The notes beneath the pieces are model-generated. The model saw only the letters and a list, made by a program, of their open reading frames with translations. It was not told where the DNA came from and did not search any database. A stretch of DNA of 64,000 nucleotides from a virus, in IMG/VR virus record IMGVR_UViG_3300021376_000023, positions 31,318 to 95,317 of that record. One strand, given 5' to 3'. A program made the translations under genes and the position numbers. Shown here piece after piece: positions 8,740-16,606 of this stretch; within the stretch, counting starts at the first letter, position 1, and each line of letters opens with the position of its first letter.

Positions 8740-9159
8740 TTAAGAATCCATATAAGCAATCTTTTGAGGAGTTGTCATTCTTGCTAAATTTTCTCTAAAG
8801 TATTTCCAAAATGCTGGACCTGCAGGTATACTGGTAATTAAATCACAACTATCGCAATTTACACACCTATAATCCTGCATAAAAAGATCCCACACAATGA
8901 CAAGATTTTTCTGATCTGGACTATATCTTGTACCTTTAACTGCAGGTTTATAATTAAGAGTTACTCTTCCATCTACACTGTTAAGAACAGCCTGTGCATT
9001 AGTACATAACATTCTTCTTGTCATAGGTTTACCAGGCCGGGGGCGCCTGCGGGCAAACTTTATCTCACAGACGTTGTTTTGAAGTACGCTTTTCAGGCTT
9101 GCTAGAGATACTAACATCTTCTTTTCTGGGTTGTACGACACCGAATATTCTTTGTTCAT
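8740..9159 (-). CDS. Conserved phage protein, probable SH3-like beta-barrel
   Basis: The protein has 139 residues. Conserved-looking blocks are FARRRPRPGKPMTRRMLCTN, LNSVDGRVTLNYKP, NLVIVWDLFMQDYRCVN and PAFWKYFRENLARM. This order is familiar from small T4-like phage proteins often labelled SH3 beta-barrel fold proteins. The function is unknown, but the basic RRRPRPGKP loop suggests nucleic acid contact. The start is uncertain: 9159 overlaps the upstream gene by 95 bases, while a Met at 9117 (MLVSLASLK) reduces this to 53. Confidence 0.55.
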   Translation of the reverse strand: MNKEYSVSYNPEKKMLVSLASLKSVLQNNVCEIKFARRRPRPGKPMTRRMLCTNAQAVLNSVDGRVTLNYKPAVKGTRYSPDQKNLVIVWDLFMQDYRCVNCDSCDLITSIPAGPAFWKYFRENLARMTTPQKIAYMDS

Positions 9160-9520
9160 TAAGAAATATCCCGTGGCTTAGTTTTCCATAATTTACTACT
9201 TCAATATTAGCAATAGGAACTCCCATATTATTGGGAAAACATACATAATCACCTTCCTTTACTAACTTACAACTATCACCCCTCAATATAACCTTACCAA
9301 TGCGCCAGGCATTTGTATCTGCATTAACAGGAACAACTATACCATTTCTTACAATAGTGTTCGATGTACCGCCTTCATCAACAAATTCTACTAGTAAAAT
9401 ATCATCTAGTAGTTTTGAAAGATTATAACCTACGAAAACACTATTAAGTGAATTTCTTGAATGTGAGCTAAGATCTATTAAACTTTTCTGTACTGGTCCA
9501 AGTTGATCTACGTTTGCCAT
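9065..9520 (-). CDS. Probable GroES-like co-chaperonin (gp31-like)
   Basis: The protein has 151 residues. The central 100 residues follow the Cpn10 barrel order: a LLVEF strand, a mobile-loop-like Gly/Ser/Thr stretch (DEGGTSNTIV), NGIVVPVN, WRIGKVILRGDSCKLVKEGDYVCFPN, and a final ILVxNE-like FLNEQRIFGVV. T4 gp31 replaces GroES so that GroEL can fold the capsid protein, and a virion-producing phage would use this in the same way. The C-terminal 20 residues are basic and extra. Similarity is by pattern, and a diverged OB or SH3 barrel of other function cannot be excluded. Confidence 0.45.
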   Translation of the reverse strand: MANVDQLGPVQKSLIDLSSHSRNSLNSVFVGYNLSKLLDDILLVEFVDEGGTSNTIVRNGIVVPVNADTNAWRIGKVILRGDSCKLVKEGDYVCFPNNMGVPIANIEVVNYGKLSHGIFLNEQRIFGVVQPRKEDVSISSKPEKRTSKQRL

Positions 9521-9552
9521 ATATAGTCACTTATGTACAAACTACCTTAAAA

Positions 9553-9834
9553 TCAAGAGTCTTTAATTGTTTTTGGCTTTTTTATATAGTTAATTCTCTG
9601 CCTTTTAAATCTCGGCAAAACATTAACCAAGAGTTTGTATTGATCTTGTACCGTTGTAAACTGTCTTAAATTTCTATTGGATGTTAAATTTACTACTTTA
9701 GCCGCAAGCGGGTCAAGCATAGATAACCACCGATTGACAAGATATAGTGAAAACTCTTTTTCTGATTCTGGAGAATCTATTAAATTATTTTTTTTACTAA
9801 AAGCGATGCCATCAATAATATCAAATATATTCAT
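9553..9834 (-). CDS. Probable sliding-clamp loader small subunit (T4 gp62-like)
   Basis: The protein has 93 residues. It shows NIFDIIDGIAFSKK, then EFSLYLVNRWLSM, then YKLLVNVLPRFKRQR followed by INYIKKPK. The arrangement of an N/D-F start, a Y-x-V/I-NRxLS block and a LLN-x-x-RxKKR block is that of short gp62-like clamp-loader subunits in T4-like marine phages, although T4 gp62 itself is longer (187). The gene overlaps the FkbM methyltransferase gene by ATGA. If correct, it works with gp44 to load the gp45 clamp, which in T4 also activates late promoters. Confidence 0.5.
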   Translation of the reverse strand: MNIFDIIDGIAFSKKNNLIDSPESEKEFSLYLVNRWLSMLDPLAAKVVNLTSNRNLRQFTTVQDQYKLLVNVLPRFKRQRINYIKKPKTIKDS

Positions 9835-10439
9835 GCGTTATTATGCTTATACAGTAAATGGGAATCAGTAAATTTATGAAATAAAGTATAATTCCGTATT
9901 GTAAAAAAATTAATATAGTTTTCACTGTAATACTTACCGGTACCATCATGATTATTGCCCCAGTGTTCTTCAAATAAAATATATTTTGGACTATAACGAT
10001 TAAAGTCTAAACCTTTAAGAACTTCTATTTCAAACCCTTCTACATCAAGAGAGAAAAAATCGATTTCATTAATATTATGTTTTTTCAAAAGAGAAGTCAA
10101 AGTCTTTGCTGGTACCTCAATAGTTGTGTTGTGTGATTCTGTACAACCACCGGATGGGTCATCATTAAAAAAACTACCTTTAATTGTGGCTTCCTTATAA
10201 TCAAAAGAAACTAAGGCGCACTCTTCAATAATAGAACCCGGTCTTGTTAATTTAAGATTTTCTCTAAAAATAGGATTTGGTTCAACTAATAACCCTTTCC
10301 ATCCTTTTTGTTCTAGGGGGTAGGTATTACTTTGAAATACACCGTTATGGGCACCGGCCTCAATAAAAAAACCTACTCTATCTTTATAGATATCTAAGAT
10401 AAATCTATCTTGACCATATTGTGACGTATGGTCAGACAT
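9831..10439 (-). CDS. FkbM-family SAM-dependent methyltransferase
   Basis: The protein has 202 residues. SQYGQDRFI is followed by FFIEAGAHNGVFQSNT (SAM-binding glycine loop, motif I) and LLVEPNP (acidic end of beta2). Then comes DFFSLDVEGFEIEVLKGLD, the hallmark SxDVEGxExxVLxG of the Methyltransf_21/FkbM family, followed by YILFEEHW. Such enzymes O-methylate sugars, often in surface glycans. Its genomic distance (about 8 kb) from the glycan island suggests either a related decoration role or an independent one. The stop overlaps the next gene's ATG. Confidence 0.85.
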   Translation of the reverse strand: MSDHTSQYGQDRFILDIYKDRVGFFIEAGAHNGVFQSNTYPLEQKGWKGLLVEPNPIFRENLKLTRPGSIIEECALVSFDYKEATIKGSFFNDDPSGGCTESHNTTIEVPAKTLTSLLKKHNINEIDFFSLDVEGFEIEVLKGLDFNRYSPKYILFEEHWGNNHDGTGKYYSENYINFFTIRNYTLFHKFTDSHLLYKHNNA

Positions 10440-10440
10440 A

Positions 10441-11031
10441 TTAATGTGAAATAATCTTTGTAGATGCTATAAAAATATCGTCGTTGGTTTGGTAAAAGAA
10501 ATTAACTACATCCTTCATAAAGGATACAGCCTGGTCATTATCAAGATTAGTACTAAACGCAAATGCAGGTGCGCGTTTACCAGCAACCACATTGATACCA
10601 GTATGACCGAGCGCGGCCCCATCTTTTACGTGTACAATACTAACACTACATTTACCCTTTTGTTGAGTGACACCACCCTGGGTAAACTCCTTCGTGACCA
10701 TAAGATCATCCCCATCTACTTCAATTGGTGCTTGAATATACTTGTAGAGTATATTTGCAATATTTGCATTAAACATTCTCTGATAACAAATGGCACCAAA
10801 ACTTTCTGTAATTAGAGGTATCTCATACAAAAAATGAATCATGTCTTCGCTGTAGATAAAGTCTTTATTTAAGGAATCTTCTTGATCTATTAATCCTTCT
10901 GTCTCCACATTGGCAGGAGCTCTAAAAGCAATTATATTACCAATTGGAAGGCACTTATCTCTAAAATACCGGTAAGCAAATCTCTTATGTAATAACACCC
11001 CATCGTAAACTTTAATATCATTTAAAATCAT
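10441..11031 (-). CDS. DUF366 family protein
   Basis: The protein has 196 residues. The sequence follows the order of the DUF366 family: KVYDGVLLHKRFAYRYF, IIAFRAPANVETEGLIDQED, DMIHFLYEIP, a QR-x-x-x-A helix, KGKCSVSIVHV and LGHTGINV. The length matches the ~190-residue archaeal and bacterial members. No function is established to my knowledge. The conserved acidic (DQED) and His residues suggest a small-molecule enzyme. It neighbours the FkbM methyltransferase gene (1-base gap) at the start of a minus-strand unit. Confidence 0.65.
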   Translation of the reverse strand: MILNDIKVYDGVLLHKRFAYRYFRDKCLPIGNIIAFRAPANVETEGLIDQEDSLNKDFIYSEDMIHFLYEIPLITESFGAICYQRMFNANIANILYKYIQAPIEVDGDDLMVTKEFTQGGVTQQKGKCSVSIVHVKDGAALGHTGINVVAGKRAPAFAFSTNLDNDQAVSFMKDVVNFFYQTNDDIFIASTKIISH

Positions 11032-11050
11032 AGAACAATTATAATATGTA

Positions 11051-11239
11051 TTATAGATTAGTCCACACTATGTTCACACCAAAGCCAAGAATAGAAATTT
11101 GAAAGATATAACCGTAATCGTATCTGCTATAAAAAATACCGGTATCTAATTTGGTAATAAAAGGACCGCACTCTATACCATCATCAGTTTTGCGATGAAA
11201 TAGTATATGAGGATATATAAATCTAATTATTGGTATCAT
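11051..11239 (-). CDS. Small hypothetical protein
   Basis: The protein has 62 residues from the ATG at 11239 (MIPIIRFIY). The frame stays open upstream, but only a TTG (11266) inside the GC palindrome would extend it, so I prefer the ATG. It is rich in Ile, Tyr and Phe with a central DDGIECGPF turn. One hydrophobic stretch near the end (IFQISILGFGVNIVW) could touch a membrane but is short. It is the first gene of the minus-strand unit that leaves the 11.3 kb intergenic region. Confidence 0.45.
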   Translation of the reverse strand: MIPIIRFIYPHILFHRKTDDGIECGPFITKLDTGIFYSRYDYGYIFQISILGFGVNIVWTNL

Positions 11240-11251
11240 AATATTGTAACG

Positions 11252-11267
11252 TTTGCGCGCGCGCAAA
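11252..11267. repeat. Perfect 16-bp palindrome with alternating CG core
   Basis: TTTGCGCGCGCGCAAA reads the same on both strands. Its ten-base alternating GC core stands out in a very AT-rich genome and could adopt Z-DNA or serve as a dimeric operator. It lies just upstream of the minus-strand ATG at 11239. Confidence 0.7.
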
Positions 11268-11361
11268 AAGATAAGGTACTAGTAAATTGATGATTCTCAT
11301 ATCCTATATAAAAGACAAAGTCATTAGATGGGGATAAACAATTTTCAAAACGCGTGAGCAA

Positions 11362-11373
11362 AAAAAGCTTTTT
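11362..11373. repeat. 12-bp A/T palindrome
   Basis: AAAAAGCTTTTT is a perfect palindrome in the middle of the divergent intergenic region. It may be a bent or protein-binding site, or one half of a weak bidirectional terminator. Confidence 0.4.
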
Positions 11374-11488
11374 CCCGGAATTTTTTTCTTTCATATTAAA
11401 GGGTTTGTCTTAATAACCCACAATACATTTTATAGCGTATAAACACAAAAATCAACTGGTAAATTTCATTTGAATATATTTTTTAACG

Positions 11489-11496
11489 TATAAATA
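11489..11496 (+). promoter_or_regulatory. T4-type late promoter before the portal gene
   Basis: TATAAATA is the exact -10 consensus of T4 late promoters, read by RNA polymerase carrying gp55/gp33-type factors on a clamp. It lies 11 nt upstream of the portal ATG. The predicted transcript start is therefore a few bases before the ATG, leaving almost no leader. Confidence 0.65.
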
Positions 11497-11507
11497 AGAT
11501 ATCTATT

Positions 11508-13322
11508 ATGCCTGAGTACGGAAATTCTGATTCTGGACGTGAATCGACATTTGGTCGTTCGTTAATGAGTTATATTAACTCTAAGCTTCCTTATCAGAGC
11601 TATACATCTATTGATACTATAAGTAAACTAAATCCCAAATTTAAAGTATTTCAAGATACAGGCAGTAAGAGAACAGAAGCACTAGCCAGACAAAGCATTA
11701 GCAGTAATACTGAATATAATAGCTTAGACCCATCCGGCATTATTGGTCTAGATAACAATTTCACCCAATACATGTATGCAAATGTGCAACATGACAAAGT
11801 ATCTAGATTAAGAGACTACAGAACAATGGCATCTTTTTCTGAAGTAGCCGATGCGCTAGATGAAATATGTGATGATGCAATAAACAAAGATTCAAAAGGC
11901 AAAGTAGTTCATGCTAAGTTTCTAGATCTAGATTTAAATGACAAAGACACTACAGTTCTAGAAGAAGAGTTTCAAAAATATATTCAACATTTTGATTTGT
12001 CCCATAAAGGGTGGGAATATTTTAGAACACTACTAGTTGATGGTGAGTTATACTTTGAACATATTATCCACAAGCAATACGAGGATGAAGGAATATTAGG
12101 AGTTATAACTGTACCTAACGAATTTGTTGATCCTATTTTTGGCAATGTACAGAATATGATGATTAAGGGCTTCTTGTTAAGAAAGCCAGTTTTTGACAAA
12201 AACAACCCTACCAAGATATTGGAATATAAGCTTGTTCCAATGGACAAAAATCAAATAACTTATATTAACTCTGGTATATGGAATGAGAACAAGACAATAA
12301 GACTTCCGTTCATAGAGAACGCAAGAAGAGCATATAGGCAGATTAGTCTATTAGAAGATGCGGTCGTAATTTATAGGTTGGCACGAGCACCTGCGCGTTT
12401 AATCTTCAATGTAGATGTTGGCAATATGCCTGCACCAAAAGCAGAAGCGTATATGCGTAAATTAATGAACCAATATTGGTCATCTAAGAGTTTTGATGCG
12501 CAGCAAGGCGGAGGGGCTCTTAAAAAATATAACCCACAAAGTATTTTAGATAATTTCTGGTTTGCAAAGCGCGCTGGTTCTGAAGGTACAGATGTAAGAC
12601 AATTAGAAGGTGCAAATCAAGCTTGGGGGCTAGAGGAAATGAACTATTTCTTAAAGAAACTTTATAAGAGCTTAAAGGTACCAGTATCCAGACTTAATGC
12701 TGAAACTGGCTACAAAGATGATATGAACATTCTTCGTGAGGAATTAAAATTTGCTAAATTTATTGTTAGAATGCAGCAGCAATTTGCTGAAGGCTTAAAG
12801 AATGGTTTTGTAACGCATTTAAAGCTTAGAAAGCTTTGGGAAAAATTTGATCTTAAGGAAACTAACATTGATATTGAGTTTAATGTACCAATTAACTTCT
12901 TTGAGATGAGAGAGGCACAAAAACAGGAGATCAAATCAAAGACATTCGGTGACATAATTCAATCAGCTGATAATATTAGTAAGACATATGCATTAAAGAA
13001 ATACATGGATTGGACAGATGTAGAAATTCTTGCAAATAGAGAATTTATGAGAAAAGATATGGCATTTAGCTGGGAATTAGAGCAAATTAAAGCTGGAGGC
13101 CCTAATTGGAAAGAAAATGCTTTAGCGGGTGTTGCTCCAGCAGAAGGTGGTGAAGTTGGTGGTGCAAGTGTTGGTGGTGGAGCCGCAAGTACATTACCGC
13201 CTGCTTTTGGACCTACCCCGGCTGGTGGACCAGAAGGTGGAGTTCCTGCTGAAGGCGGGCCTGCTCCAGCAGAGGGTGCACCGGGCCCTGCGGCCGGTGG
13301 GGCACCACCCCCTACCGGTTAA
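11508..13322 (+). CDS. Portal vertex protein (T4 gp20-like)
   Basis: The protein has 604 residues, somewhat longer than T4 gp20 (524). The N-terminal region has RLRDYRTMASFSEVADALDEICDDAI, the gp20 pattern of Y-R-x-M-x-x-x-PEVxxAI-EI-DEAI. The wing/clip region has VDGELYFEHII and GILGVITVPNEFVDP. Then FWFAKRAGSEGTDVRQLEG and LKKLYKSLKVPVSRLN match the stem/tunnel region. The last ~55 residues are Gly/Ala/Pro low complexity, unusual for portals and probably disordered. The portal is the twelve-fold DNA gate and assembly initiator. A strong late promoter precedes it. Confidence 0.9.
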   Translation: MPEYGNSDSGRESTFGRSLMSYINSKLPYQSYTSIDTISKLNPKFKVFQDTGSKRTEALARQSISSNTEYNSLDPSGIIGLDNNFTQYMYANVQHDKVSRLRDYRTMASFSEVADALDEICDDAINKDSKGKVVHAKFLDLDLNDKDTTVLEEEFQKYIQHFDLSHKGWEYFRTLLVDGELYFEHIIHKQYEDEGILGVITVPNEFVDPIFGNVQNMMIKGFLLRKPVFDKNNPTKILEYKLVPMDKNQITYINSGIWNENKTIRLPFIENARRAYRQISLLEDAVVIYRLARAPARLIFNVDVGNMPAPKAEAYMRKLMNQYWSSKSFDAQQGGGALKKYNPQSILDNFWFAKRAGSEGTDVRQLEGANQAWGLEEMNYFLKKLYKSLKVPVSRLNAETGYKDDMNILREELKFAKFIVRMQQQFAEGLKNGFVTHLKLRKLWEKFDLKETNIDIEFNVPINFFEMREAQKQEIKSKTFGDIIQSADNISKTYALKKYMDWTDVEILANREFMRKDMAFSWELEQIKAGGPNWKENALAGVAPAEGGEVGGASVGGGAASTLPPAFGPTPAGGPEGGVPAEGGPAPAEGAPGPAAGGAPPPTG

Positions 13323-13749
13323 GTTTTTTTAACCGTTTAACAACAAAATCTAATTTTTGAATTTCGTATCTACGAGCATCTATTTCTTCTGGCGCATACC
13401 AATATTTGTCTGATACATTGATCATATCTTTATATGAATATTCAAAACTAACTGGCTTGTGTTGAATTTTATATTGGATAAAATGTCTTAATTCATGCAG
13501 TAAGTTTCTTATCATTCTTCTAACTCTTAGTTTTTTATTAAAAGACTTACAGTCTATTCCAATGTTAATTTCGTTCCTGCTTATATCAAAATCACTGTAC
13601 CCTTTACTTCTAATATGAATGTGAAGGGTCTTGTTAGAGGGATAGCCTTCCTTGTAGCATAGATAGGAAACTACATCTTTAAGTGATCTGTAACAAATAT
13701 TAAAACGCTTTAACCACTTATGGGAATTTCTTGAAAAAATAATTTTCAT
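13312..13749 (-). CDS. Small HExxH metallopeptidase-like protein
   Basis: The protein has 145 residues from the ATG at 13749, which overlaps the upstream TGA (ATGA). A TTG at 13758 is less likely. The segment NLLHELRHFIQYK holds HELRH, the zinc HExxH motif. About 35 residues later, YAPEEIDARRYE supplies a possible third ligand (Glu), as in minimal SprT-like or ImmA-type peptidases. The N-terminal half has beta strands (TLHIHIRSKGYSDF). Substrates are unknown. The end overlaps the portal gene tail to tail by 11 bases. It is co-transcribed with the flavodoxin-like gene. Confidence 0.6.
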   Translation of the reverse strand: MKIIFSRNSHKWLKRFNICYRSLKDVVSYLCYKEGYPSNKTLHIHIRSKGYSDFDISRNEINIGIDCKSFNKKLRVRRMIRNLLHELRHFIQYKIQHKPVSFEYSYKDMINVSDKYWYAPEEIDARRYEIQKLDFVVKRLKKLNR

Positions 13750-14348
13750 TTCAACCAAACAGTTGTCGGGTCGAATGCGGTTGTATTCAAGAAATCCCAG
13801 ACTTCATAATCTGGTTTTATTTCTATTGTTGCAGCTTTTAATAGGTTTGCTAACAACGATTCTAAATCTTGAATATGCCACACATCATCTAAAAGTCTTC
13901 TACCGGATGTACGTGTTTTATGGGCAACGTGATCGGCATAGGAATATGCAAAACCTGCAAAAGGGGGAATCATACAACCCAAACTAACTAAATTTCCTAG
14001 AATTCTTGAACAAACTTCTTTACCACCAACGGAGTGCATTGTAACTATTGCACAAGCCGGTTTACCGACAAGATATTTAGATCCTTCTAATACAGTCATC
14101 TTTTCAAATAATTGCTGCATACTTGACCCCCAACTATCCCAATATGTACCTGTTGAAAAAATTAATGCGTCTGCTTTTTTAATAGCACGTTTAACGCTAT
14201 TCCAACAAAATGAAGGAGATAAATGAATAATTCTAACACGAACAGAATCATTTTTTTTGAGAAGCATTCGCTTAATTTTTCTTAACAACATTGAAGTATT
14301 GCCAGTTCGCCCACCTATGGCACCATTGATTATTAGGACGTTCTTCAT
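13746..14348 (-). CDS. Flavodoxin-like NAD(P)H-dependent FMN reductase
   Basis: The protein has 200 residues. VLIINGAIGGRTGNTSMLL is the FMN phosphate-binding loop, ADALIFSTGTYWDSWGSSMQ is the isoalloxazine-contact loop, and QLFEKMTVLEG and KPACAIVTMHSVGGKEV follow the order of the FMN_red/flavodoxin_2 fold. It probably reduces quinones or FMN with NAD(P)H in the cytoplasm. In a phage it may supply reducing equivalents, for instance to ribonucleotide reductase or radical SAM enzymes, but that link is inference. It is the first gene of a two-gene minus-strand unit. Confidence 0.75.
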   Translation of the reverse strand: MKNVLIINGAIGGRTGNTSMLLRKIKRMLLKKNDSVRVRIIHLSPSFCWNSVKRAIKKADALIFSTGTYWDSWGSSMQQLFEKMTVLEGSKYLVGKPACAIVTMHSVGGKEVCSRILGNLVSLGCMIPPFAGFAYSYADHVAHKTRTSGRRLLDDVWHIQDLESLLANLLKAATIEIKPDYEVWDFLNTTAFDPTTVWLK

Positions 14349-14421
14349 TTATAGAGTATAAAAGAAAATATATGTAAAATCAAATTATTTATATTGATTT
14401 TTTTAGAATACCTCTTATTAT

Positions 14422-14631
14422 ATGGATATGGAAAAGTTTACAGTAGTTATTAAAAACGTATATAGTTCAGATAAAAGCAGATCTGTAACTATTAAAGCGG
14501 AAGACAGTTGGTTGGCCCATAAAGAGGCAAATAACTATTATAATCAGCTTAGGGAAGATGTTGTCTCCATTAAAGACAGCAAAAACAATGAAGTCTACAA
14601 TCTAGAAAAAGGCTTTATTTTTGAATCCTAA
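14422..14631 (+). CDS. Small hypothetical protein
   Basis: The protein has 69 residues. A beta-hairpin-like start (KFTVVIKNVYSSDKSRSVTI) is followed by KAEDSWLAHKEANNYYNQL and a last strand VSIKDSKNNEVYNL, the layout of small alpha/beta DUF proteins that contact other proteins. Two in-frame ATGs (14422 and 14428) are possible starts. It opens a plus-strand unit of small genes that leads to the nuclease and dCMP deaminase. No family is named. Confidence 0.5.
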   Translation: MDMEKFTVVIKNVYSSDKSRSVTIKAEDSWLAHKEANNYYNQLREDVVSIKDSKNNEVYNLEKGFIFES

Positions 14632-14950
14632 TTTAGAAACTTTTAAGAAATATAACCAGCTTGGGGTTAGACGCAGCTACAAGCCCACTAAAAACCGGAT
14701 AGAAAAATTTAAATATAATAGCGAATGGGAATCTGATCCTGACCAAAATGTATTTACACTTAGAGACTATAAATGTTGTTATATAACAATAATGAAAAAT
14801 AAGCAAGGCAAATACCGCCCAACAGTTAATGGTGCCTTCCTCTGTGACCATTTAGATGTCATTGAATTACCAAAAGAATATGATACTTTAGAAGATGCCC
14901 AAAATAATGCATTTCTATTTGTAGACACAGTAACTGGAAAGAATAAATAA
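14621..14950 (+). CDS. Hypothetical protein with TTG start
   Basis: The protein has 109 residues. The frame begins with TTG (NPNLETFKKY), overlapping the previous stop by 11 bases. No ATG lies near the start, so TTG is the likely initiator. A basic N-terminal third (VRRSYKPTKNRIEKFKYN) is followed by a more structured region with FTLRDYKCCYITIMKNKQGKY. Basic character suggests nucleic acid or ribosome contact. The function is not known. Confidence 0.45.
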   Translation: MNPNLETFKKYNQLGVRRSYKPTKNRIEKFKYNSEWESDPDQNVFTLRDYKCCYITIMKNKQGKYRPTVNGAFLCDHLDVIELPKEYDTLEDAQNNAFLFVDTVTGKNK

Positions 14951-14970
14951 TAAATACATGAGCGTGATTA

Positions 14971-15204
14971 ATGAATAGTTTTCATCTACAAGTTGTAGAT
15001 CAAAGCGCCAGCGGATCACTTCATGTAAAGTTGATTATAGACTCTAAAGAGTCTGGCATTCTTTATTTGTCTCAAGAACAGTTAGATGCTATCAGTAGCG
15101 GTCTCAAATCATATTGCTATGAAAATGACCTTTCTTTTTCTACAGAAAATCCTTTCGATATTTCTTCCCTCGACGATCTTGAGGACGACGACGAACTAGA
15201 ATAA
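14971..15204 (+). CDS. Small acidic hypothetical protein
   Basis: The protein has 77 residues. A mixed alpha/beta body (LHVKLIIDSKESGILYLSQE) is followed by a very acidic C-terminus (SSLDDLEDDDELE). Acidic tails of this kind are common in phage inhibitors or DNA-mimic proteins that bind host nucleic-acid enzymes, but that is only a suggestion. It lies 20 bases after the previous gene. Confidence 0.5.
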   Translation: MNSFHLQVVDQSASGSLHVKLIIDSKESGILYLSQEQLDAISSGLKSYCYENDLSFSTENPFDISSLDDLEDDDELE

Positions 15205-15212
15205 ATATATGT

Positions 15213-15419
15213 GTGAAAAAAACACATTCATCTGTTCGAGGATTCTGTGAAGAATTTTCTTCACACGTATACGAAGACACGGCCCATCATAGCATTCTTG
15301 TGAATGTAGAGCATGATTGGTTTAGTATTATGGATGGTGGGTTAAAAAAGCTCGGATATAAATTAGTTCACATGACGGAAATGCCAAAAACACTTACCTG
15401 TGTGTATTATAAGGCTTGA
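15213..15419 (+). CDS. Small hypothetical protein with GTG start
   Basis: The protein has 68 residues from a GTG. An ATG four bases earlier is in another frame and closes after 14 codons. A TAAATA box ends 5 nt before the GTG. The sequence has a CEEFSSHVYEDTAHHS segment with clustered His residues and a short beta region (YKLVHMTEMPKTLTCVYYK). No known family is recognised. Confidence 0.45.
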   Translation: MKKTHSSVRGFCEEFSSHVYEDTAHHSILVNVEHDWFSIMDGGLKKLGYKLVHMTEMPKTLTCVYYKA

Positions 15420-15447
15420 TATTTCTTTTTTTTGTTTATAATTAGTT

Positions 15448-16191
15448 GTGCCTAAAATACTGCTAGCGGACAAACCTGTTTTTGATGCAAAAGAACATAC
15501 ATATACTGACCCTAAGGATAAATTTCAGTATACTAGTGTAACAAGATGGGTAGAAAAATTCAAATATCCTTTTGATGAAATGGATATTGCTTATAGGGTA
15601 GCCAGAAGTCAAGATGTAACAGTTCAAACCGTTTTAGATCTATGGAAGAGGAAGAGGGATGATAGTGCAAATTTTGGAACAAAAGTACATAAAGTTTTAG
15701 AGGTATTTCTTAGTAAAAACAAAATTATTGACTCTCATTACAAGGAAATAATTAACGGTTTTAAAGCGTTAAATATTTCCCTTGATACAAAGAGAAGTAT
15801 GTTTGAAAACTTGGTATATAACAGGAAGTATGGTATTGCTGGAACCTCTGATATTATTGTTCAAAACAAAGATAAAAAAACGTTTAATGTCTATGATTTT
15901 AAAACCAACAAGCAATTTAGATATACTTCTCCGTTTGGGCATCGAATGTTAAAGCCGCTAGAGCATTTTCCGTGCTCAGAGTACCATACATACTCCTTAC
16001 AGCTAAGCATGTACGCATTTCTCTATAAGCTAATGTCTGGTCTAGAACCGTTAAGATTAAAGATTTTTTGGTATGAACGCAAGGAGCCAGAAAATTATGA
16101 AAAAGTAGCCGGAAAATGGCATATTATCAATATTCCTTACATGGAAGAAGAAATATTAAAATGCTTACACCATGAAGATGCTGAAGAATAG
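15448..16191 (+). CDS. PD-(D/E)XK superfamily nuclease (Cas4/RecB-like exonuclease)
   Basis: The protein has 247 residues from a GTG. FDAKEHTYTD...YTSVTRWVEKF is a typical N-terminal beta hairpin and helix. FGTKVHKVLEVFL gives the early His of the motif, and YGIAGTSDIIVQ then NVYDFKTNKQ gives the G-x-x-D...D-F-K-T catalytic core. SLQLSMYAFLYKL supplies the late Q-x-x-x-Y. These are the active-site residues of Cas4/RecB-type exonucleases. A role in recombination, host DNA breakdown or defence against it is likely. No Cys cluster for an iron-sulphur centre is visible. Confidence 0.75.
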   Translation: MPKILLADKPVFDAKEHTYTDPKDKFQYTSVTRWVEKFKYPFDEMDIAYRVARSQDVTVQTVLDLWKRKRDDSANFGTKVHKVLEVFLSKNKIIDSHYKEIINGFKALNISLDTKRSMFENLVYNRKYGIAGTSDIIVQNKDKKTFNVYDFKTNKQFRYTSPFGHRMLKPLEHFPCSEYHTYSLQLSMYAFLYKLMSGLEPLRLKIFWYERKEPENYEKVAGKWHIINIPYMEEEILKCLHHEDAEE

Positions 16192-16606
16192 AATTTCGTG
16201 GGAAGAGTATGCATTATTGTTAGCTCGTGAGGCTTCTAAGAGAAGTGAAGATCCTTTTAAAAAAGTTGGTGCATGTGCCCTTGGCTATAATAATAGGGTT
16301 TTAGGTATTGCTTATAATGGTCTTGTATCCGGTAAAAAAGTAAGCAATTCCTTTTGGCGCAATAGAGATAAAAGGCTACCTTATATTATTCATGCTGAAC
16401 AGAATCTATTGAGTTTATTTAAAAGAGGCGAGGCAAGAATGATAGCTTGTACATTATTACCGTGCTCTGATTGTGCACGACTAATATGTAGTTGGGAAAT
16501 ACCATTAGTATGTTATTTGGACGATTATAATAGAGATAGTGGTGCTATTGAAATATTTAAATTTTACAATACGAGACTAAAAAAACTTAGTTTAACTGGA
16601 AAATAG
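16172..16606 (+). CDS. dCMP / cytidine deaminase-like zinc enzyme
   Basis: The protein has 144 residues. KVGACALGYNNRVLGIAYNG is followed by IIHAEQNLLSL (HAE zinc and catalytic motif) and LLPCSDCARLI (PCxxC zinc motif). This is the full active site of the deoxycytidylate deaminase family, which converts dCMP to dUMP for thymidylate synthesis. Phages often carry it with ribonucleotide reductase, also present here (39408-42727). The ATG lies within the end of the nuclease gene (20-base overlap); a second ATG at 16178 is possible. Confidence 0.85.
   Translation: MKMLKNRISWEEYALLLAREASKRSEDPFKKVGACALGYNNRVLGIAYNGLVSGKKVSNSFWRNRDKRLPYIIHAEQNLLSLFKRGEARMIACTLLPCSDCARLICSWEIPLVCYLDDYNRDSGAIEIFKFYNTRLKKLSLTGK

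Larger units (their letters stand above)
11240..11507 (+). promoter_or_regulatory. Divergent intergenic control region
   Basis: This 268-base region is the largest non-coding stretch in the window. It lies between minus-strand genes (ending upstream at 11239) and the portal gene. It holds a perfect 16-base GC-alternating palindrome (11252-11267) and an A/T palindrome (11362-11373). It also holds a weak GGGTT/AACCC hairpin (11401-11419), two similar GTATAAA boxes, and a full TATAAATA late promoter 11 nt before the portal ATG. No ORF of credible coding character or tRNA is seen. It is a candidate for promoter control or an origin. Confidence 0.55.

Noticed and set aside
13129-13332. Plus-strand frame in the portal C-terminus
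   Set aside because: It is a shadow of the Gly/Ala/Pro low-complexity tail of the portal gene in another frame.
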